Shown here: one piece after another, positions 18,009-27,041 of the stretch
Layout of the letters: each line of letters begins with the position of its first letter
Position numbering within the stretch: position 1 is the stretch's first letter
Assembly (NCBI RefSeq): GCF_014217335.1
Contig: NZ_CP060093.1
Span: 62,001-126,000, forward strand
Origin: Teredinibacter purpureus
GTDB lineage: Bacteria; Pseudomonadota; Gammaproteobacteria; Pseudomonadales; Cellvibrionaceae
Length of the DNA stretch: 64,000 bases
Direction: 5' to 3'
Notes under the pieces: generated by a model
What the model saw: only the letters and a program-made list of their open reading frames with translations
Databases searched by the model: none
Told to the model about the DNA's origin: nothing
Made by a program: the position numbers and the translations under genes

Positions 18009-20053
18009 GCTTTAGCTTGAATGCGGCCAATGCGGTCGATGATAAACTTGAATGTCGCGTTGGTGTAGGGTTTTGTAAGAAACTCGTCAAACCCTGCTTC
18101 AAAGCACCGCTCCCGGTTTCTTGTGGATGGTTCGGCTGTTAGTGCAAATATAGGAATATGACCGCTATCTCCATCAGTCTCCCATTTTCTAATTGTTTTG
18201 GTAAATTCAAACCCGTTCATGGTGGGCATAAAACAATCTACAACTAAAGCATCAAAGTGATGTGAGTTGTATTTCTCTATGCCTTCTTTTCCATCTTTGG
18301 CTAAAATTAACTCAATACCAGAGAGCTGGCAGTATTGCTGGAATACCAAACGGTTTATAGCTGAATCTTCGACATATAGTAGCGTGAGTGGTTTTTCTAC
18401 TTGGGCTATCTCCTCCTTGGATACAACTTCCGATGCTGAAGTAAGTGGGAGCGATATATTGAATGAAAATTCTGATCCTTCGCCTAAGGACGTTTCTTCA
18501 AGTTTGAGTGATCCCATTAGCCGAATTGATATTTTTTGAGCGATTGTCAATCCCGTACCTAAGCCAGCGTATTTCTTATTTACCGGATCCTCACCAATAT
18601 GAAAGAGTTTGAATATTGAATCTCGTTCATGCTCACTAATACCAACGCCGGTGTCTCTCACGATAATTGAAATATTCGCGGCAGAGCCGGTAGTAGTAAT
18701 ATCACATAGTACTGATATTCTTCCACTCTCTGTAAATCGCACAGCGTTGTCAACCAGAGCATTGACGACTTGACTAATCCTAACCCAGTCGCCTTTTACG
18801 TACAGTGTGGAGTCAGAGTTTATTCCGTTGATTTTATAAGAGTAGTGCAAGCCTTTCGCCGTAACATGGTTATGGTGTGACTTAAGGAGTACATCAATGC
18901 AGTCGTAAAGAACAAATCCAGAGATTCTAAGAGGGAATTCTTGATACATATCCTGGATGGATGCGAGCAAGTCATCAACCATCACCGTTAACTCTTTGGA
19001 ATATTTTTTGGAGAAATCAAGGCTTTTAATACTCTCCTTTAAATCAGCGCGAATCTCTGTCAATGCTTGATATTGTTCTGGTGTGGCTCCCTTATTTAAT
19101 TTCATTAAGCGTGTTTGCGCCGTCAGAATAAACTGCTCAACTAGGTCTACACCGGAAACGACGCCAACCAGCGGCTGCCTCATTTCGTGACTAACATTGG
19201 CAACAAATATGTCTTTTTGAGCGTTTGCTTTATCGGCTTCTTCACGCGCTTCTGTGGCAATATGAACCTGCTTTTCCAGCTCCTGGGCTCGATGTTCAAG
19301 GGTGGTGTTGGCCATGCTTATTTGTCGTCTTTGATCAATAACCGTGGTGGCAACCCGTTTTAAAGCTTGTTTAACTCGAGTGAACTCATCTGAGCCAATA
19401 TCCTCCTCCTTAATCCAGCCAAGGTTTTCTCGTTCGAAATCCAAAATGTTTTCTAGTATCTTCCCAAGAGGACCGCTAAATGACTGATAGAGAGCGTAGT
19501 AGAGCGGGGAGCAAATTAATATTGTTATGAGAAGTAGAAGTGAGTCGCCGATTGCTGCTTGCCAAGAGATTCCCTCAGTACTATCAACATCGATTATGAC
19601 CTTTAGTTTCCCTATAAATTCGGGGCGGCCTTTGTCAACTCCTTCGTTAAAGTCGAGTTCGTCGAAATCAGGGACTACCGCAGCATGAAAAATATCTCTC
19701 TCAAATACGGTCGTACGTATAGTTGGTTCAAGATCCCCTGCGCTTGCGAATAGCGTACTGTCAACGTCATAAACAGCGATTCCTGCGACAGCGGTTTCGT
19801 CAACAAGTGTTTTGAGTACTTCGCCTAAATCTTCTTTGAGTCCACGGTTTAAAAATTGTGCCGAAGTTTTCCCGATTGCACTTTCAACTACAATCCGCAG
19901 CTCACCAACACGCGCCTTGGACAGCCCTTGCATATGCGAAAAAGAGAGTGCCGTTGAAAAGAGGTAGTAAATCACTCCCGGAACTAGAAACATCAAAAGC
20001 AATCTTCCTTTGATGGATATACGCTGTCTTAGTAGCTTAATTAGGGTCTTCAT
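17996..20053 (-). CDS. Hybrid sensor histidine kinase
   Basis: A 685-aa membrane kinase: TM1 near 18-35, a periplasmic domain to about 165, TM2 near 170-188, a linker with coiled coil (240-280), HisKA with FVANVSHEMRQPL (H289), HATPase with N box VDNAVRFT, G1 DTGVGIS and G2 GLGTGLTIAQ, then a receiver domain (YVEDSAIN, VVDCFMPTMNGFEF with the acceptor Asp, ALTAEPS, TKPYTN). All catalytic boxes look intact. It is overlapped by 4 bp by the upstream binding-protein gene, which probably supplies its input. No output regulator is adjacent. Confidence 0.9.
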   Translation of the reverse strand: MKTLIKLLRQRISIKGRLLLMFLVPGVIYYLFSTALSFSHMQGLSKARVGELRIVVESAIGKTSAQFLNRGLKEDLGEVLKTLVDETAVAGIAVYDVDSTLFASAGDLEPTIRTTVFERDIFHAAVVPDFDELDFNEGVDKGRPEFIGKLKVIIDVDSTEGISWQAAIGDSLLLLITILICSPLYYALYQSFSGPLGKILENILDFERENLGWIKEEDIGSDEFTRVKQALKRVATTVIDQRRQISMANTTLEHRAQELEKQVHIATEAREEADKANAQKDIFVANVSHEMRQPLVGVVSGVDLVEQFILTAQTRLMKLNKGATPEQYQALTEIRADLKESIKSLDFSKKYSKELTVMVDDLLASIQDMYQEFPLRISGFVLYDCIDVLLKSHHNHVTAKGLHYSYKINGINSDSTLYVKGDWVRISQVVNALVDNAVRFTESGRISVLCDITTTGSAANISIIVRDTGVGISEHERDSIFKLFHIGEDPVNKKYAGLGTGLTIAQKISIRLMGSLKLEETSLGEGSEFSFNISLPLTSASEVVSKEEIAQVEKPLTLLYVEDSAINRLVFQQYCQLSGIELILAKDGKEGIEKYNSHHFDALVVDCFMPTMNGFEFTKTIRKWETDGDSGHIPIFALTAEPSTRNRERCFEAGFDEFLTKPYTNATFKFIIDRIGRIQAKAYRS

Positions 20054-21021
20054 GGGCGAGCCCTTTCCTTCATAAGCGCGCGCACTTTTTGATGAGCCGC
20101 GTCCTCATCAAGACCAATTATGTCAAGAGAGCGGAGTACGTATTTGTTAAGCGAGACTTGGAAAGATTGAGTAAAGTCCGGTGCTGCCAAAGATTTGTTA
20201 CTGTCAACATTCCGTGATTGTTGGTATATAGATTCTGCGATGTCCGCGAGTGACGAATAGGTTGTGGCAGCACCTCCGTTCTTTACGATGCCTCTACTGT
20301 ACCCAATGGTTCCTTGGCGGTTAATGTCATAACTAGACAGCAGTACTTTTTCTAAAGGGACAGCGTCGAATAGGTGTGGGTCTTTAATGAGAAAAAGAAT
20401 GCGATTCGAGCGTGTAAGTTCTATGAAGTTTTCAGTGGAGTTTATCTTGTTGAGGTCTACAATTTTTAAATTTACATGATACGCATCAGCTGCCGCTATA
20501 AAGTCTTGGAGGTAGTGTTCGGACGCTGGCGACTGAACTAGTACCCCTTTAGCTTGAAGTCCAAATATGGCTTTTGCGAGTGCGACTTGCTTGGCAGGAT
20601 CGGGATCCGAGTAGATTGCTGAAATTGAGCGCTTGGTAGGCTTTGCTTCGGTGATAATTGACTCAAAAGAGCGTTTAGATACGAGTACTGCTATTACCGG
20701 GGAGTTACCGGAGCCGCTAAGAACTTCGCTGAGGGCTTCAGGCCCTATTGCGATAAGCAAATTTGAATCACCAGACATTGAGGCAGCGGCTTTGCTGGAA
20801 ATAGATTCTATGCCTTTTAGGAGCTTTTTTTCCGTCTGGGACTTTAAAGAGTTAGCTGCTTGGTTGGCGTTGGGGCTAAAATCGTGCGGAATGGCAAAGT
20901 ACACGTCTACCGCCCAAGAAAGGGGTGAACACATACAAAGCAGTGCCAAGACTAGCATTCGAGCTAGATGGCGTAGAAAAAATCTTCTCAAAACCACTGA
21001 GAAGATGCCGCTGATCTTCAA
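20050..21021 (-). CDS. ABC-type substrate-binding-like periplasmic sensor protein
   Basis: A 323-aa exported protein: N-terminal signal (VLALLCMCSPLSWA-VD) and a two-lobed periplasmic binding fold of the TrpX-like ABC_sub_bind kind (SDPDPAKQVALAKAIFG; IGYSRGIV near the end). There is no ABC permease or ATPase nearby, and its stop overlaps the kinase start (ATGA). It therefore likely binds a ligand and signals through the kinase rather than feeding a transporter; this is inference. Confidence 0.7.
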   Translation of the reverse strand: MKISGIFSVVLRRFFLRHLARMLVLALLCMCSPLSWAVDVYFAIPHDFSPNANQAANSLKSQTEKKLLKGIESISSKAAASMSGDSNLLIAIGPEALSEVLSGSGNSPVIAVLVSKRSFESIITEAKPTKRSISAIYSDPDPAKQVALAKAIFGLQAKGVLVQSPASEHYLQDFIAAADAYHVNLKIVDLNKINSTENFIELTRSNRILFLIKDPHLFDAVPLEKVLLSSYDINRQGTIGYSRGIVKNGGAATTYSSLADIAESIYQQSRNVDSNKSLAAPDFTQSFQVSLNKYVLRSLDIIGLDEDAAHQKVRALMKERARP

Positions 21022-21118
21022 TTTGTCTAACCACTTGATTTATAAGTCAATAAATGTGCGTTTAAAAACAATTATATACTCCATGCATCAGCAGGGATTA
21101 GTAGTTTGTTCATCCGAT

Positions 21119-21157
21119 GTAGAAAATTGTTAGCTCACGTAGAAAATATATTATAAT
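21119..21157 (+). promoter_or_regulatory. Promoter with two GTAGAAAAT boxes one turn-pair apart
   Basis: GTAGAAAAT occurs at 21119-21127 and again at 21139-21147, exactly 20 bp apart, followed by TATAAT at 21152-21157. A third close match (GTAGAAAAA) lies at 21971. The phasing suggests a protein binding two sites on one DNA face. Confidence 0.4.
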
Positions 21158-21178
21158 GTAGCACATTAGGGTGATTAC

Positions 21179-21265
21179 GTGGATAACGATTGCATAAACA
21201 AATGCAGATCATACGTCATCATCGGCGCCGAAGATGTAACTGGCCAAACTAGGGTGATTAAATGA
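21179..21265 (+). CDS. Possible 28-aa leader ORF coupled to the HTH gene
   Basis: A GTG-started frame whose stop overlaps the ATG of the HTH gene (AAATGA). It and the HTH gene are preceded by the same sequence, TAGGGTGATTA, at 21168 and 21251, which acts as ribosome binding site or operator for both. The encoded peptide contains DVTGQTRVIK. Could be a leader peptide or a duplicated start region. Confidence 0.35.
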   Translation: MDNDCINKCRSYVIIGAEDVTGQTRVIK

Positions 21266-21846
21266 ATAACAACGTCGTTCGCATGGACGCGCTTAAGCAA
21301 GAGTTTAAATCCTCCCCATCCGTTGAAATCACTGAGATTCACGCTGGGTTTTCACGTCGCTTTAACTTGATGATTGATTTAAGCGATATCGATGCGCCTT
21401 CTCTCAATGATGGCAGAGTAGGCTTTGCAGCAGAGCTATTAGGCGCCAGTCGTCCAGCAGTGACAGACTGGCTCACGAAGAACAAACCCCCGAAAGAGAC
21501 CTCATTATTCGAGGTGGTTCGATGCTTTTTGAAGCATATCGACTCGGGTGAAGATATTTTGCCTGCTAGAGTGGTTTCTTGGCTTCGGTATGGTGATGAG
21601 GTATCACCGTGCCCTTTTGGGGTAGAGTATGAGGAAGAGGACAATCAAGAAATGATGCCGCTGGCAGCTAGTATCATTGCGGAAGAGGCTAAAGAGCTTG
21701 GATTTGGAGCCTCTAGCTATGATTTAGAGGCTGTGCTGAACCTGGTAGTTAAAACATTGGTGGATTTTGAGATACAGGAAAAAGTTGGAATAAAAGAGGT
21801 TCATAGGAAGATTGTTCAGCAACATATACGTACTCATTCAAGGTAA
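21262..21846 (+). CDS. HTH transcriptional regulator (194 aa)
   Basis: Residues 53-90 form a helix-turn-helix (RVGFAAELLGASRPAVTDWLTKNKPPKE), followed by an acidic linker (EYEEEDNQE) and a helical C-terminal domain probably for dimerisation. It lies between the periplasmic sensor operon and the EAL gene. Target unknown; the GTAGAAAAT boxes upstream are candidate sites. Confidence 0.65.
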   Translation: MNNNVVRMDALKQEFKSSPSVEITEIHAGFSRRFNLMIDLSDIDAPSLNDGRVGFAAELLGASRPAVTDWLTKNKPPKETSLFEVVRCFLKHIDSGEDILPARVVSWLRYGDEVSPCPFGVEYEEEDNQEMMPLAASIIAEEAKELGFGASSYDLEAVLNLVVKTLVDFEIQEKVGIKEVHRKIVQQHIRTHSR

Positions 21847-21932
21847 CACCTCAGTAAAATGTATTGATTGTCAGAAACTGGCACCTAATACATTTAGTTA
21901 GGTTTAAAATCAACTAAACCATAAATTCCCTG

Positions 21933-21960
21933 TTGACTCCTCCCAACGTGCGGCTAGAAT
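21933..21960 (+). promoter_or_regulatory. Sigma-70-type promoter upstream of the winged-helix gene
   Basis: TTGACT at 21933-21938 and TAGAAT at 21955-21960 with a 16-bp spacer, about 110 bp before the 22070 gene. The leader that follows contains GTAGAAAAA and an inverted TCTAC. Confidence 0.5.
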
Positions 21961-22069
21961 GTCTCTCAATGTAGAAAAAACCTTCACAGGAAGAAAAAAT
22001 CTACACTCCTGCTGAAGAGGGCTTTTAATGGCTCGCTTCAGTCTTTAGATAAGCCAGAGGTATGGAAAT

Positions 22070-22504
22070 ATGACAACAGAGGTTGAATCTATGAGCAAAC
22101 CACAAATGGCGGCAAGAGATGATAATAGAAAATTAGCGCTTTTAGTTGCAATTAACCGTATCCCAAAACCGAAGGAAAGCGACATCATTGCAGCTACTGG
22201 GCTTCCTAAGCGATGTATCTACGCTATGATCGATGCTCTGGGAAAAATGAACGTTGTCATTGAGCGAGCTAATGGACGTCGTTATGGATATTTTAAAATT
22301 GCTGACGGAGGAGTGTACGATCTCGAAAGAGCCCCAGAGGTACTTAAGCAAAATTATCCAAATATCTTTACTCAAATTGAAGATCTTGCGGTAAAAAAGG
22401 AGAGTGGGGCAACTGATCCGAGAGATGCCTCAAATGTAACTCCTATTAGTTGTTCTTACAGCCCGTCAGCTATAAGCGCAGAGGGATTACTGAGAGCGAA
22501 GTAG
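22070..22504 (+). CDS. Winged-helix regulator, paralogue of 15993-16343
   Basis: A 144-aa protein with the same fold as the 15993 protein: PKESDIIAATGLPKRCIYAMID recognition unit and NGRRYGYFKIADGG wing, plus a longer polar C-terminus. The 3' end overlaps the convergent EAL gene by 18 bp. AGAGG precedes the ATG. Confidence 0.65.
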   Translation: MTTEVESMSKPQMAARDDNRKLALLVAINRIPKPKESDIIAATGLPKRCIYAMIDALGKMNVVIERANGRRYGYFKIADGGVYDLERAPEVLKQNYPNIFTQIEDLAVKKESGATDPRDASNVTPISCSYSPSAISAEGLLRAK

Positions 22505-23863
22505 CTTGGATTGGTTTAGGTAGCCTGCAACTCTAGTAAAGTCCTCGAGCATCGAAGATAGTGCGAGTGATCTCGGCTTCGGTTTTCCTAGCAGGTAGCC
22601 TTGAACCAGTGGGCAGCTAAGATCTTGTAACTTGTGTAACGTGTCGACATTCTCTACGCCTTCGGCAATTACCCCAATACCCAATTTTGCAGCTAAATTT
22701 ATTATGGCTTCGATAATTATTTCAGTACGCTTGTGATTTATATTGCCTGTTAATAGGTGGTCTAATTTTATATGGCTCACTGGGAAGCTGGAAAGATAGG
22801 CTAAAGAAGAGTTACCGGTGCCAAAATCATCAATCCCCACGCTCAATCCTAATTTCCGAAAATTCTCAATCTGATGAGCTGCAACTTTTGCATTCTTCAT
22901 TATGCTGGTTTCTGTTACTTCAATTTCAAGTAGATTTGAAGGTATGTCGAATTCATAAAGCAATGCGCGAATATCGAGTAACAGTGTTGGATCCATTAGG
23001 TCCAGAGCAGATATATTAACCGCTACTGGCAGCTTGATATTCAGTTTCGAATTCTCCGATATCTCAAGCATGGTTTTTCGGAGTATTACCCTAGTAAGCT
23101 GAGTGATTAGCTTTGTTTTTTCAGCTAATGGAATAAATTCTCCTGGGGCGATATTTCCAAGCGCATCATGATTCCACCGGCATAGCGCTTCAAAACCAAC
23201 AATACTACCAGTTCGTACAGAATATTTAGGCTGAAAATGCATTTGAATGTTTTGCCCTTCAGAAGATAACGGCTGCGTTAATATTGTGGACATGCCAGAT
23301 AAAAGCAGATTGTGACGTTTTGATATCTCATCAAGGGCTGGGGAGTACGCCTTAAAAGATCTTTGAGATTCTTTTGCCGAATGAGCGGATAACATTGCGA
23401 GCCTGATTAACTCCTCAATGGAGCTAGAATCTTTAGGTAAAATCGAGGCACCTATGCTCGTTTTTACTGTTAACGAACGATTATGAATCGTAAATTGAGC
23501 GGAAAACTTCGATGCTATTTGTATAGGTATCTTAGAAGCGACTGCACGATCATGTGCCGGCAACACCAATAGAAATCCATCAGCCTCACAACTAAAAATA
23601 AGGCCCGTCTGTGTTAAAGATATAGATTCCAATACTTCTAGAAGATGTTTAGTAAAATCTTTGATGTGGCTGATGGGAAGTAGGGTGTTTATTGGTGTAG
23701 ATGTAGACACTTTGATGTAGAAAAATATCATAGATGTCCCTTCGCGTGTAGCTGAAATAAGAGCTTCTATATCAGAATTCATGTGTCTGCAGGCGTCTAG
23801 TGATAGAGATTCTCGATCTGAATATTTATCTATATTAATTGTCTCTGCGGATTGTATGGACAT
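22487..23863 (-). CDS. EAL-domain c-di-GMP phosphodiesterase with degenerate GGDEF
   Basis: The N-terminal half (to about 190) resembles a GGDEF fold without its signature (the site reads EADGFLLVLP). The C-terminal half is a full EAL domain: FEALCRWNH, AVNISALDL, EIEVTETS, GIDDFGTGNSSLAYL, HIKLDHLL, AEGVEN and VQGYLLGKP. The metal and catalytic residues (E of EAL, N, E, DD, K, E) are all present, so it likely hydrolyses c-di-GMP to pGpG. No membrane segment. An inverted repeat lies just upstream. Confidence 0.85.
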   Translation of the reverse strand: MSIQSAETINIDKYSDRESLSLDACRHMNSDIEALISATREGTSMIFFYIKVSTSTPINTLLPISHIKDFTKHLLEVLESISLTQTGLIFSCEADGFLLVLPAHDRAVASKIPIQIASKFSAQFTIHNRSLTVKTSIGASILPKDSSSIEELIRLAMLSAHSAKESQRSFKAYSPALDEISKRHNLLLSGMSTILTQPLSSEGQNIQMHFQPKYSVRTGSIVGFEALCRWNHDALGNIAPGEFIPLAEKTKLITQLTRVILRKTMLEISENSKLNIKLPVAVNISALDLMDPTLLLDIRALLYEFDIPSNLLEIEVTETSIMKNAKVAAHQIENFRKLGLSVGIDDFGTGNSSLAYLSSFPVSHIKLDHLLTGNINHKRTEIIIEAIINLAAKLGIGVIAEGVENVDTLHKLQDLSCPLVQGYLLGKPKPRSLALSSMLEDFTRVAGYLNQSKLLRSQ

Positions 23864-23897
23864 CTTTGTACCCTGTATGTGCCTTTAATTATCTACA

Positions 23898-23941
23898 TTC
23901 AATAGATAACATGGATAGAGTGTCAATTGATATCTATTGAA
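23898..23941. promoter_or_regulatory. Inverted repeat upstream of the EAL gene
   Basis: TTCAATAGATA (23898-23908) and TATCTATTGAA (23931-23941) are perfect 11-bp inverted arms with 22 bp between them, 35 bp before the EAL start. Candidate operator or loop in the leader. Confidence 0.45.
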
Positions 23942-24068
23942 AAACAACACTTTCTCGTTAACATGTAAGTGTGATGCATGTAGGGGGCACAACTAGATCG
24001 GTCCGTGAAAAGATGCGTGAAATACCATTTGATGAAACGACAAATGAGAAGCTGAGACTCATGTTCTG

Positions 24069-24282
24069 ACACCATAGTTTGGCCGTGATTTGACACCATA
24101 CATTGGCCAAATTTCGCATTACTTCTTTGGCCGCGCAAGGGCGGTAGTTTTTAGCTATTTCTTTTGCATAAAAACTACAGGAGGTGTGGAGGAACTATTG
24201 AACAACAAAAGTGGCATGTGAATATGGCCAACTTAAGTGTACTAATACACCATACATTGGCCAAAGCGGCCAAACTATGGTG
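24069..24282. promoter_or_regulatory. Iterated operator: four copies of ACACCATAnnTTGGCC
   Basis: Copies lie at 24069-24084 (GT in the middle), 24093-24108 (CA), 24247-24262 (CA) and inverted at 24268-24282 (GT). Copies 1 and 2 start 24 bp apart; copies 3 and 4 form an inverted pair around AAAGC. Partial TTTGGCC and GGCCAA sites lie between. The rest of the 23864-24357 gap holds no credible gene. It probably controls the two-gene unit that follows. Confidence 0.65.
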
Positions 24283-24332
24283 CCAACAACACTCAGGGTT
24301 CATGTTTGAGATAACACCAGTCGGGGAGTAAA

Positions 24333-24431
24333 ATGGGCACATTTATTCAATTAATATATGGCCGAGAATCTACCTCGAAAAGATTGGCAGCCATCGACCG
24401 CTTATGGGGAATACATTTTGATTTTATTTAA
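24333..24431 (+). CDS. Possible 32-aa ORF overlapping the next gene's start
   Basis: This frame has a strong GGGGAG four bases before its ATG, whereas the larger gene starting at 24358 has no visible ribosome binding site. Either translation of the larger gene is coupled to this short frame, or a single-base change separates the real start from the body. Confidence 0.3.
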   Translation: MGTFIQLIYGRESTSKRLAAIDRLWGIHFDFI

Positions 24432-24846
24432 TGCTGATAAAGGTTCTGAAGTAAGTTCTCGATCCGTTTTAAAACACCTTGGATCTCAGCTAGCGGCTGC
24501 TAGACGTATAGAGAGTATGTTCTCTGCTCAGGAGCTTAGAATGTATAGAGACGACGGGGCGTTTACTGTATGCAACTGTTATGGCGTACCAAAGAGAACT
24601 GAATCATTGGATAAATCGTTAGCGCTGTTTAGTGAGTTTGCTAAGGTCTACACAATTAAGAAGTACGATGTTTCGATTTCTGCACCGTTAAAGCTTTTAG
24701 ATTGTTGGGACGATGATCCCATCGGGAGTGGTGGGATGGAGATATTTAAAGGCAATGAAAATTTAACATGCAAACAACTGGAAGAGCTCAAGGCCATTTT
24801 TCTCCGTTTGACGGGATTATCTACCCCGATACCGTTCATAGACTAA
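24358..24846 (+). CDS. Unknown protein (162 aa), first gene of a possible toxin-antitoxin pair
   Basis: A soluble mixed alpha/beta protein, family not recognised. In its own frame a TAA lies just before the ATG, so it cannot start further upstream without a frameshift. It overlaps the next gene by 79 bp. The order small upstream gene, overlapping second gene and iterated operator is that of a toxin-antitoxin unit, which would make this the antitoxin; inference only. Confidence 0.45.
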   Translation: MAENLPRKDWQPSTAYGEYILILFNADKGSEVSSRSVLKHLGSQLAAARRIESMFSAQELRMYRDDGAFTVCNCYGVPKRTESLDKSLALFSEFAKVYTIKKYDVSISAPLKLLDCWDDDPIGSGGMEIFKGNENLTCKQLEELKAIFLRLTGLSTPIPFID

Positions 24847-25280
24847 TACCACTAAAGAAAATCAAAGAGTTGTCACGTTTGGGTAAATCAAATGAAATAT
24901 TTAGGTCTGAGCTATCCAAGAGGAAGCGGCGCTTAATTGCTCTTGATACTTACAGTAAGGATGAAATGTATCATGAGGTGATTTGGGTTGACTTAACATT
25001 AAGGGTCCGCCTTTGGGCGATTGATAACGGCTTTGATGCGTTTGTTTATAAGAATACTAGCGAGGGAAATGGAGAGGATAGTTTTGTCACACTCCAGTCT
25101 AAACAGACTTCAGAACCTGTAGAGGAACTTGTTTTTGATAGAGAAAAATATCTGGATATAGTGGGCCCAATCTTCCCAGAATATGTAAGCCGCATATCTA
25201 GAGGCCCAAGCGGGAGTGAAATGCAGACGGTTCCTCATGTGTTTTGGGCGGGACAGGACCCAGTGAGCTTTTGGCGATGA
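24768..25280 (+). CDS. Possible ADP-ribosyltransferase-like protein (170 aa)
   Basis: The segment AIDNGFDAFVYKNTSEGNGE followed by DSFVTL resembles the NGYDGxVYRNexEGxxDSY motif seen in ART-fold domains of phage and toxin proteins, where a Glu acts in catalysis. The rest is not recognised. The start is uncertain: the ATG at 24768 lacks a clear ribosome binding site and sits inside the upstream gene. If the domain call is right it is the effector of the two-gene unit. Confidence 0.4.
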   Translation: MQTTGRAQGHFSPFDGIIYPDTVHRLIPLKKIKELSRLGKSNEIFRSELSKRKRRLIALDTYSKDEMYHEVIWVDLTLRVRLWAIDNGFDAFVYKNTSEGNGEDSFVTLQSKQTSEPVEELVFDREKYLDIVGPIFPEYVSRISRGPSGSEMQTVPHVFWAGQDPVSFWR

Positions 25281-25335
25281 TGCTGTTTGAAGATTAGTTA
25301 AATATCAAATGGCAGGCCTCCAACATTTCGGTGAA

Positions 25336-25383
25336 ATAGCACCTTATTACCAATAGTGTCTACTATTGGTAATAAGGTGCTAT
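25336..25383. repeat. 48-bp near-perfect inverted repeat upstream of the recombinase
   Basis: Arms of 22 bp (ATAGCACCTTATTACC... and its complement) are separated by only 4 bp (GTCT). The hairpin lies 56 bp after the upstream gene and 37 bp before the tyrosine recombinase start. It has no T-run, so it is not a typical terminator. It could be a recombination core site or an operator. Confidence 0.7.
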
Positions 25384-25420
25384 AATTTGGAGGTACTCAC
25401 TTTTAAATATTTGGTGCCAT

Positions 25421-26707
25421 ATGCCTCCGCGCTTTGAAGCAATACCTTTATTTGACTCATACAAACAATTCTATGCCCTAGAGCGCAGCAAGCTATTCTC
25501 TGATGACATTCCCGCTGTCCAAGAATATGTAGTTACGATGACCGAGAGCGTCCCCGCGGCCACGGATGATTACCGTCAGGTGAGAGATTTCCTTTGGAGT
25601 AAGTGCCGGCGGTCGGAAGCGACATTCAATGCTTTCAGGAGTGAGTCTGAACGATTTTTACTCTGGGCGTGGAGTGTTCATGGCAAATCAATAGCCTTGA
25701 TGAAAAAGCGTGATATAGAAGCCTATATAGATTTTGTTGCTAACCCTCCAAAAAGTTGGATTGGCTCTCAGGTTTGTCGCCGATTTCTTTTATCGAATGG
25801 CAATAAAATCCCTGCCAAGAACTGGAGGCCTTTTGTTGCTAAACGCAGTAAAGCAGAAAGAAAGGAGTTGCTAAAAACCTCACCAGGTACAGATATCAGG
25901 CCAGACATTAGTGATTACGGTTTGGCTCAGAAGTCCTTTAAAGAAGTTTTTTCTAATCTTAGCGTTCTGTATAACCACTTGGTTGAGGAGGATTATGCCT
26001 TCGGTAATGTTATTTCCGCCGTTAAAAAATCATCGCCCCACTTGATTGTTGATGTGACAAATGATTCGGTAAAGCGTTTATCCGCTTTGCAGTGGGAGTA
26101 TGTGCTGGAGTCAACGCGTGAAAAAGCTGACGAAAACTCGATTTGGGAAAGGCAGTTATTCATTATTGCGGCAATGAAAAGTTTGTATTTGCGCGTTAGC
26201 GAGCTGTCGTATCGGTCCAAGTGGACTCCAAAAATGGGTGATTTCTATCGTGATAATGATGATTGGTGGTTCACTGCCTTCGGGAAAGGAAACAAAAAGC
26301 GAAAAGTTAGTGTGCCCGTAGATTTTCTTGATTATTTGAGGCGGTACCGCTTAAGTCGAGGGCTGGATGGCTTGCCAGCAGTTGGTGAATCAACCCCCCT
26401 ACTTCAGCCGATTCGAAAGCATAACCCGGGGCTTCAAGCTCGTGCGATTACGATTCTGGCCCAGGAGGCTTTCGATTTAGCCAGTGAGAAGATGGCTAAA
26501 GATGGATTTGAGGATGATGCGAAGGTACTGCTTGCCGCTTCTACACACTGGCTTCGTCACACAGGAGCGTCGATGGATGTGGATAGCAGAGCACTTAAAG
26601 ATTTATCGGCTGACTTAGGGCATGGCAAGCTAAGTACGACTGATAAAGAATATGTGCATGCGGATGATAGAGAGCGTGCGGCATCCGGCAAAACGCGGAA
26701 AGTATAG
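25421..26707 (+). CDS. Tyrosine recombinase (integrase)
   Basis: A 428-aa site-specific recombinase. The N-terminal part has a SAM-like core-binding region (FNAFRSESERFLLWAWSVHGKS). The catalytic part has LRVSEL (Arg I), HWLRHTGA (H376, R379), LGHGKLSTTDKEYVH (H401) with nucleophile Y411. All catalytic residues are present. No tRNA lies beside it and no excisionase is evident. The large hairpin directly upstream is a candidate substrate. Confidence 0.85.
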   Translation: MPPRFEAIPLFDSYKQFYALERSKLFSDDIPAVQEYVVTMTESVPAATDDYRQVRDFLWSKCRRSEATFNAFRSESERFLLWAWSVHGKSIALMKKRDIEAYIDFVANPPKSWIGSQVCRRFLLSNGNKIPAKNWRPFVAKRSKAERKELLKTSPGTDIRPDISDYGLAQKSFKEVFSNLSVLYNHLVEEDYAFGNVISAVKKSSPHLIVDVTNDSVKRLSALQWEYVLESTREKADENSIWERQLFIIAAMKSLYLRVSELSYRSKWTPKMGDFYRDNDDWWFTAFGKGNKKRKVSVPVDFLDYLRRYRLSRGLDGLPAVGESTPLLQPIRKHNPGLQARAITILAQEAFDLASEKMAKDGFEDDAKVLLAASTHWLRHTGASMDVDSRALKDLSADLGHGKLSTTDKEYVHADDRERAASGKTRKV

Positions 26708-27041
26708 AATTATTATTCCTAGCATGGGAAATCATGAATAATACGGTTAGGGAGTGTGTGTTTTCTTATGCTCTATATTAATGCGTTGCTAGATTATGAG
26801 ATCTAAAACAGCATCCCTTCACTTCACGTGAAGCTTAAAATCCTCATCAGACTAGTCCAAAACACCGTTTATTTTAGATCACTTAGTCACTATATTGGGT
26901 GTAGGTCTCTCACGCCCGCTAAAGCGCTCCGATATTCGGTATGGTAAAGATGGGAATGTACTTCAAATTTAGTGTTTCTAAATCAAACCGGAACGGCTAA
27001 CGCGCTAACCTTATGTTCCGCTTGAATTAGGAGCGTTCAGT
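26708..27041. other. 334-bp gap with small palindromes
   Basis: An 8-bp stem TATTATTC/GAATAATA just after the recombinase stop may act as a weak terminator, and a 12-bp palindrome CTTCACGTGAAG lies at 26822-26833. No credible gene is seen. AGGAGC precedes the gene at 27042. Confidence 0.35.
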
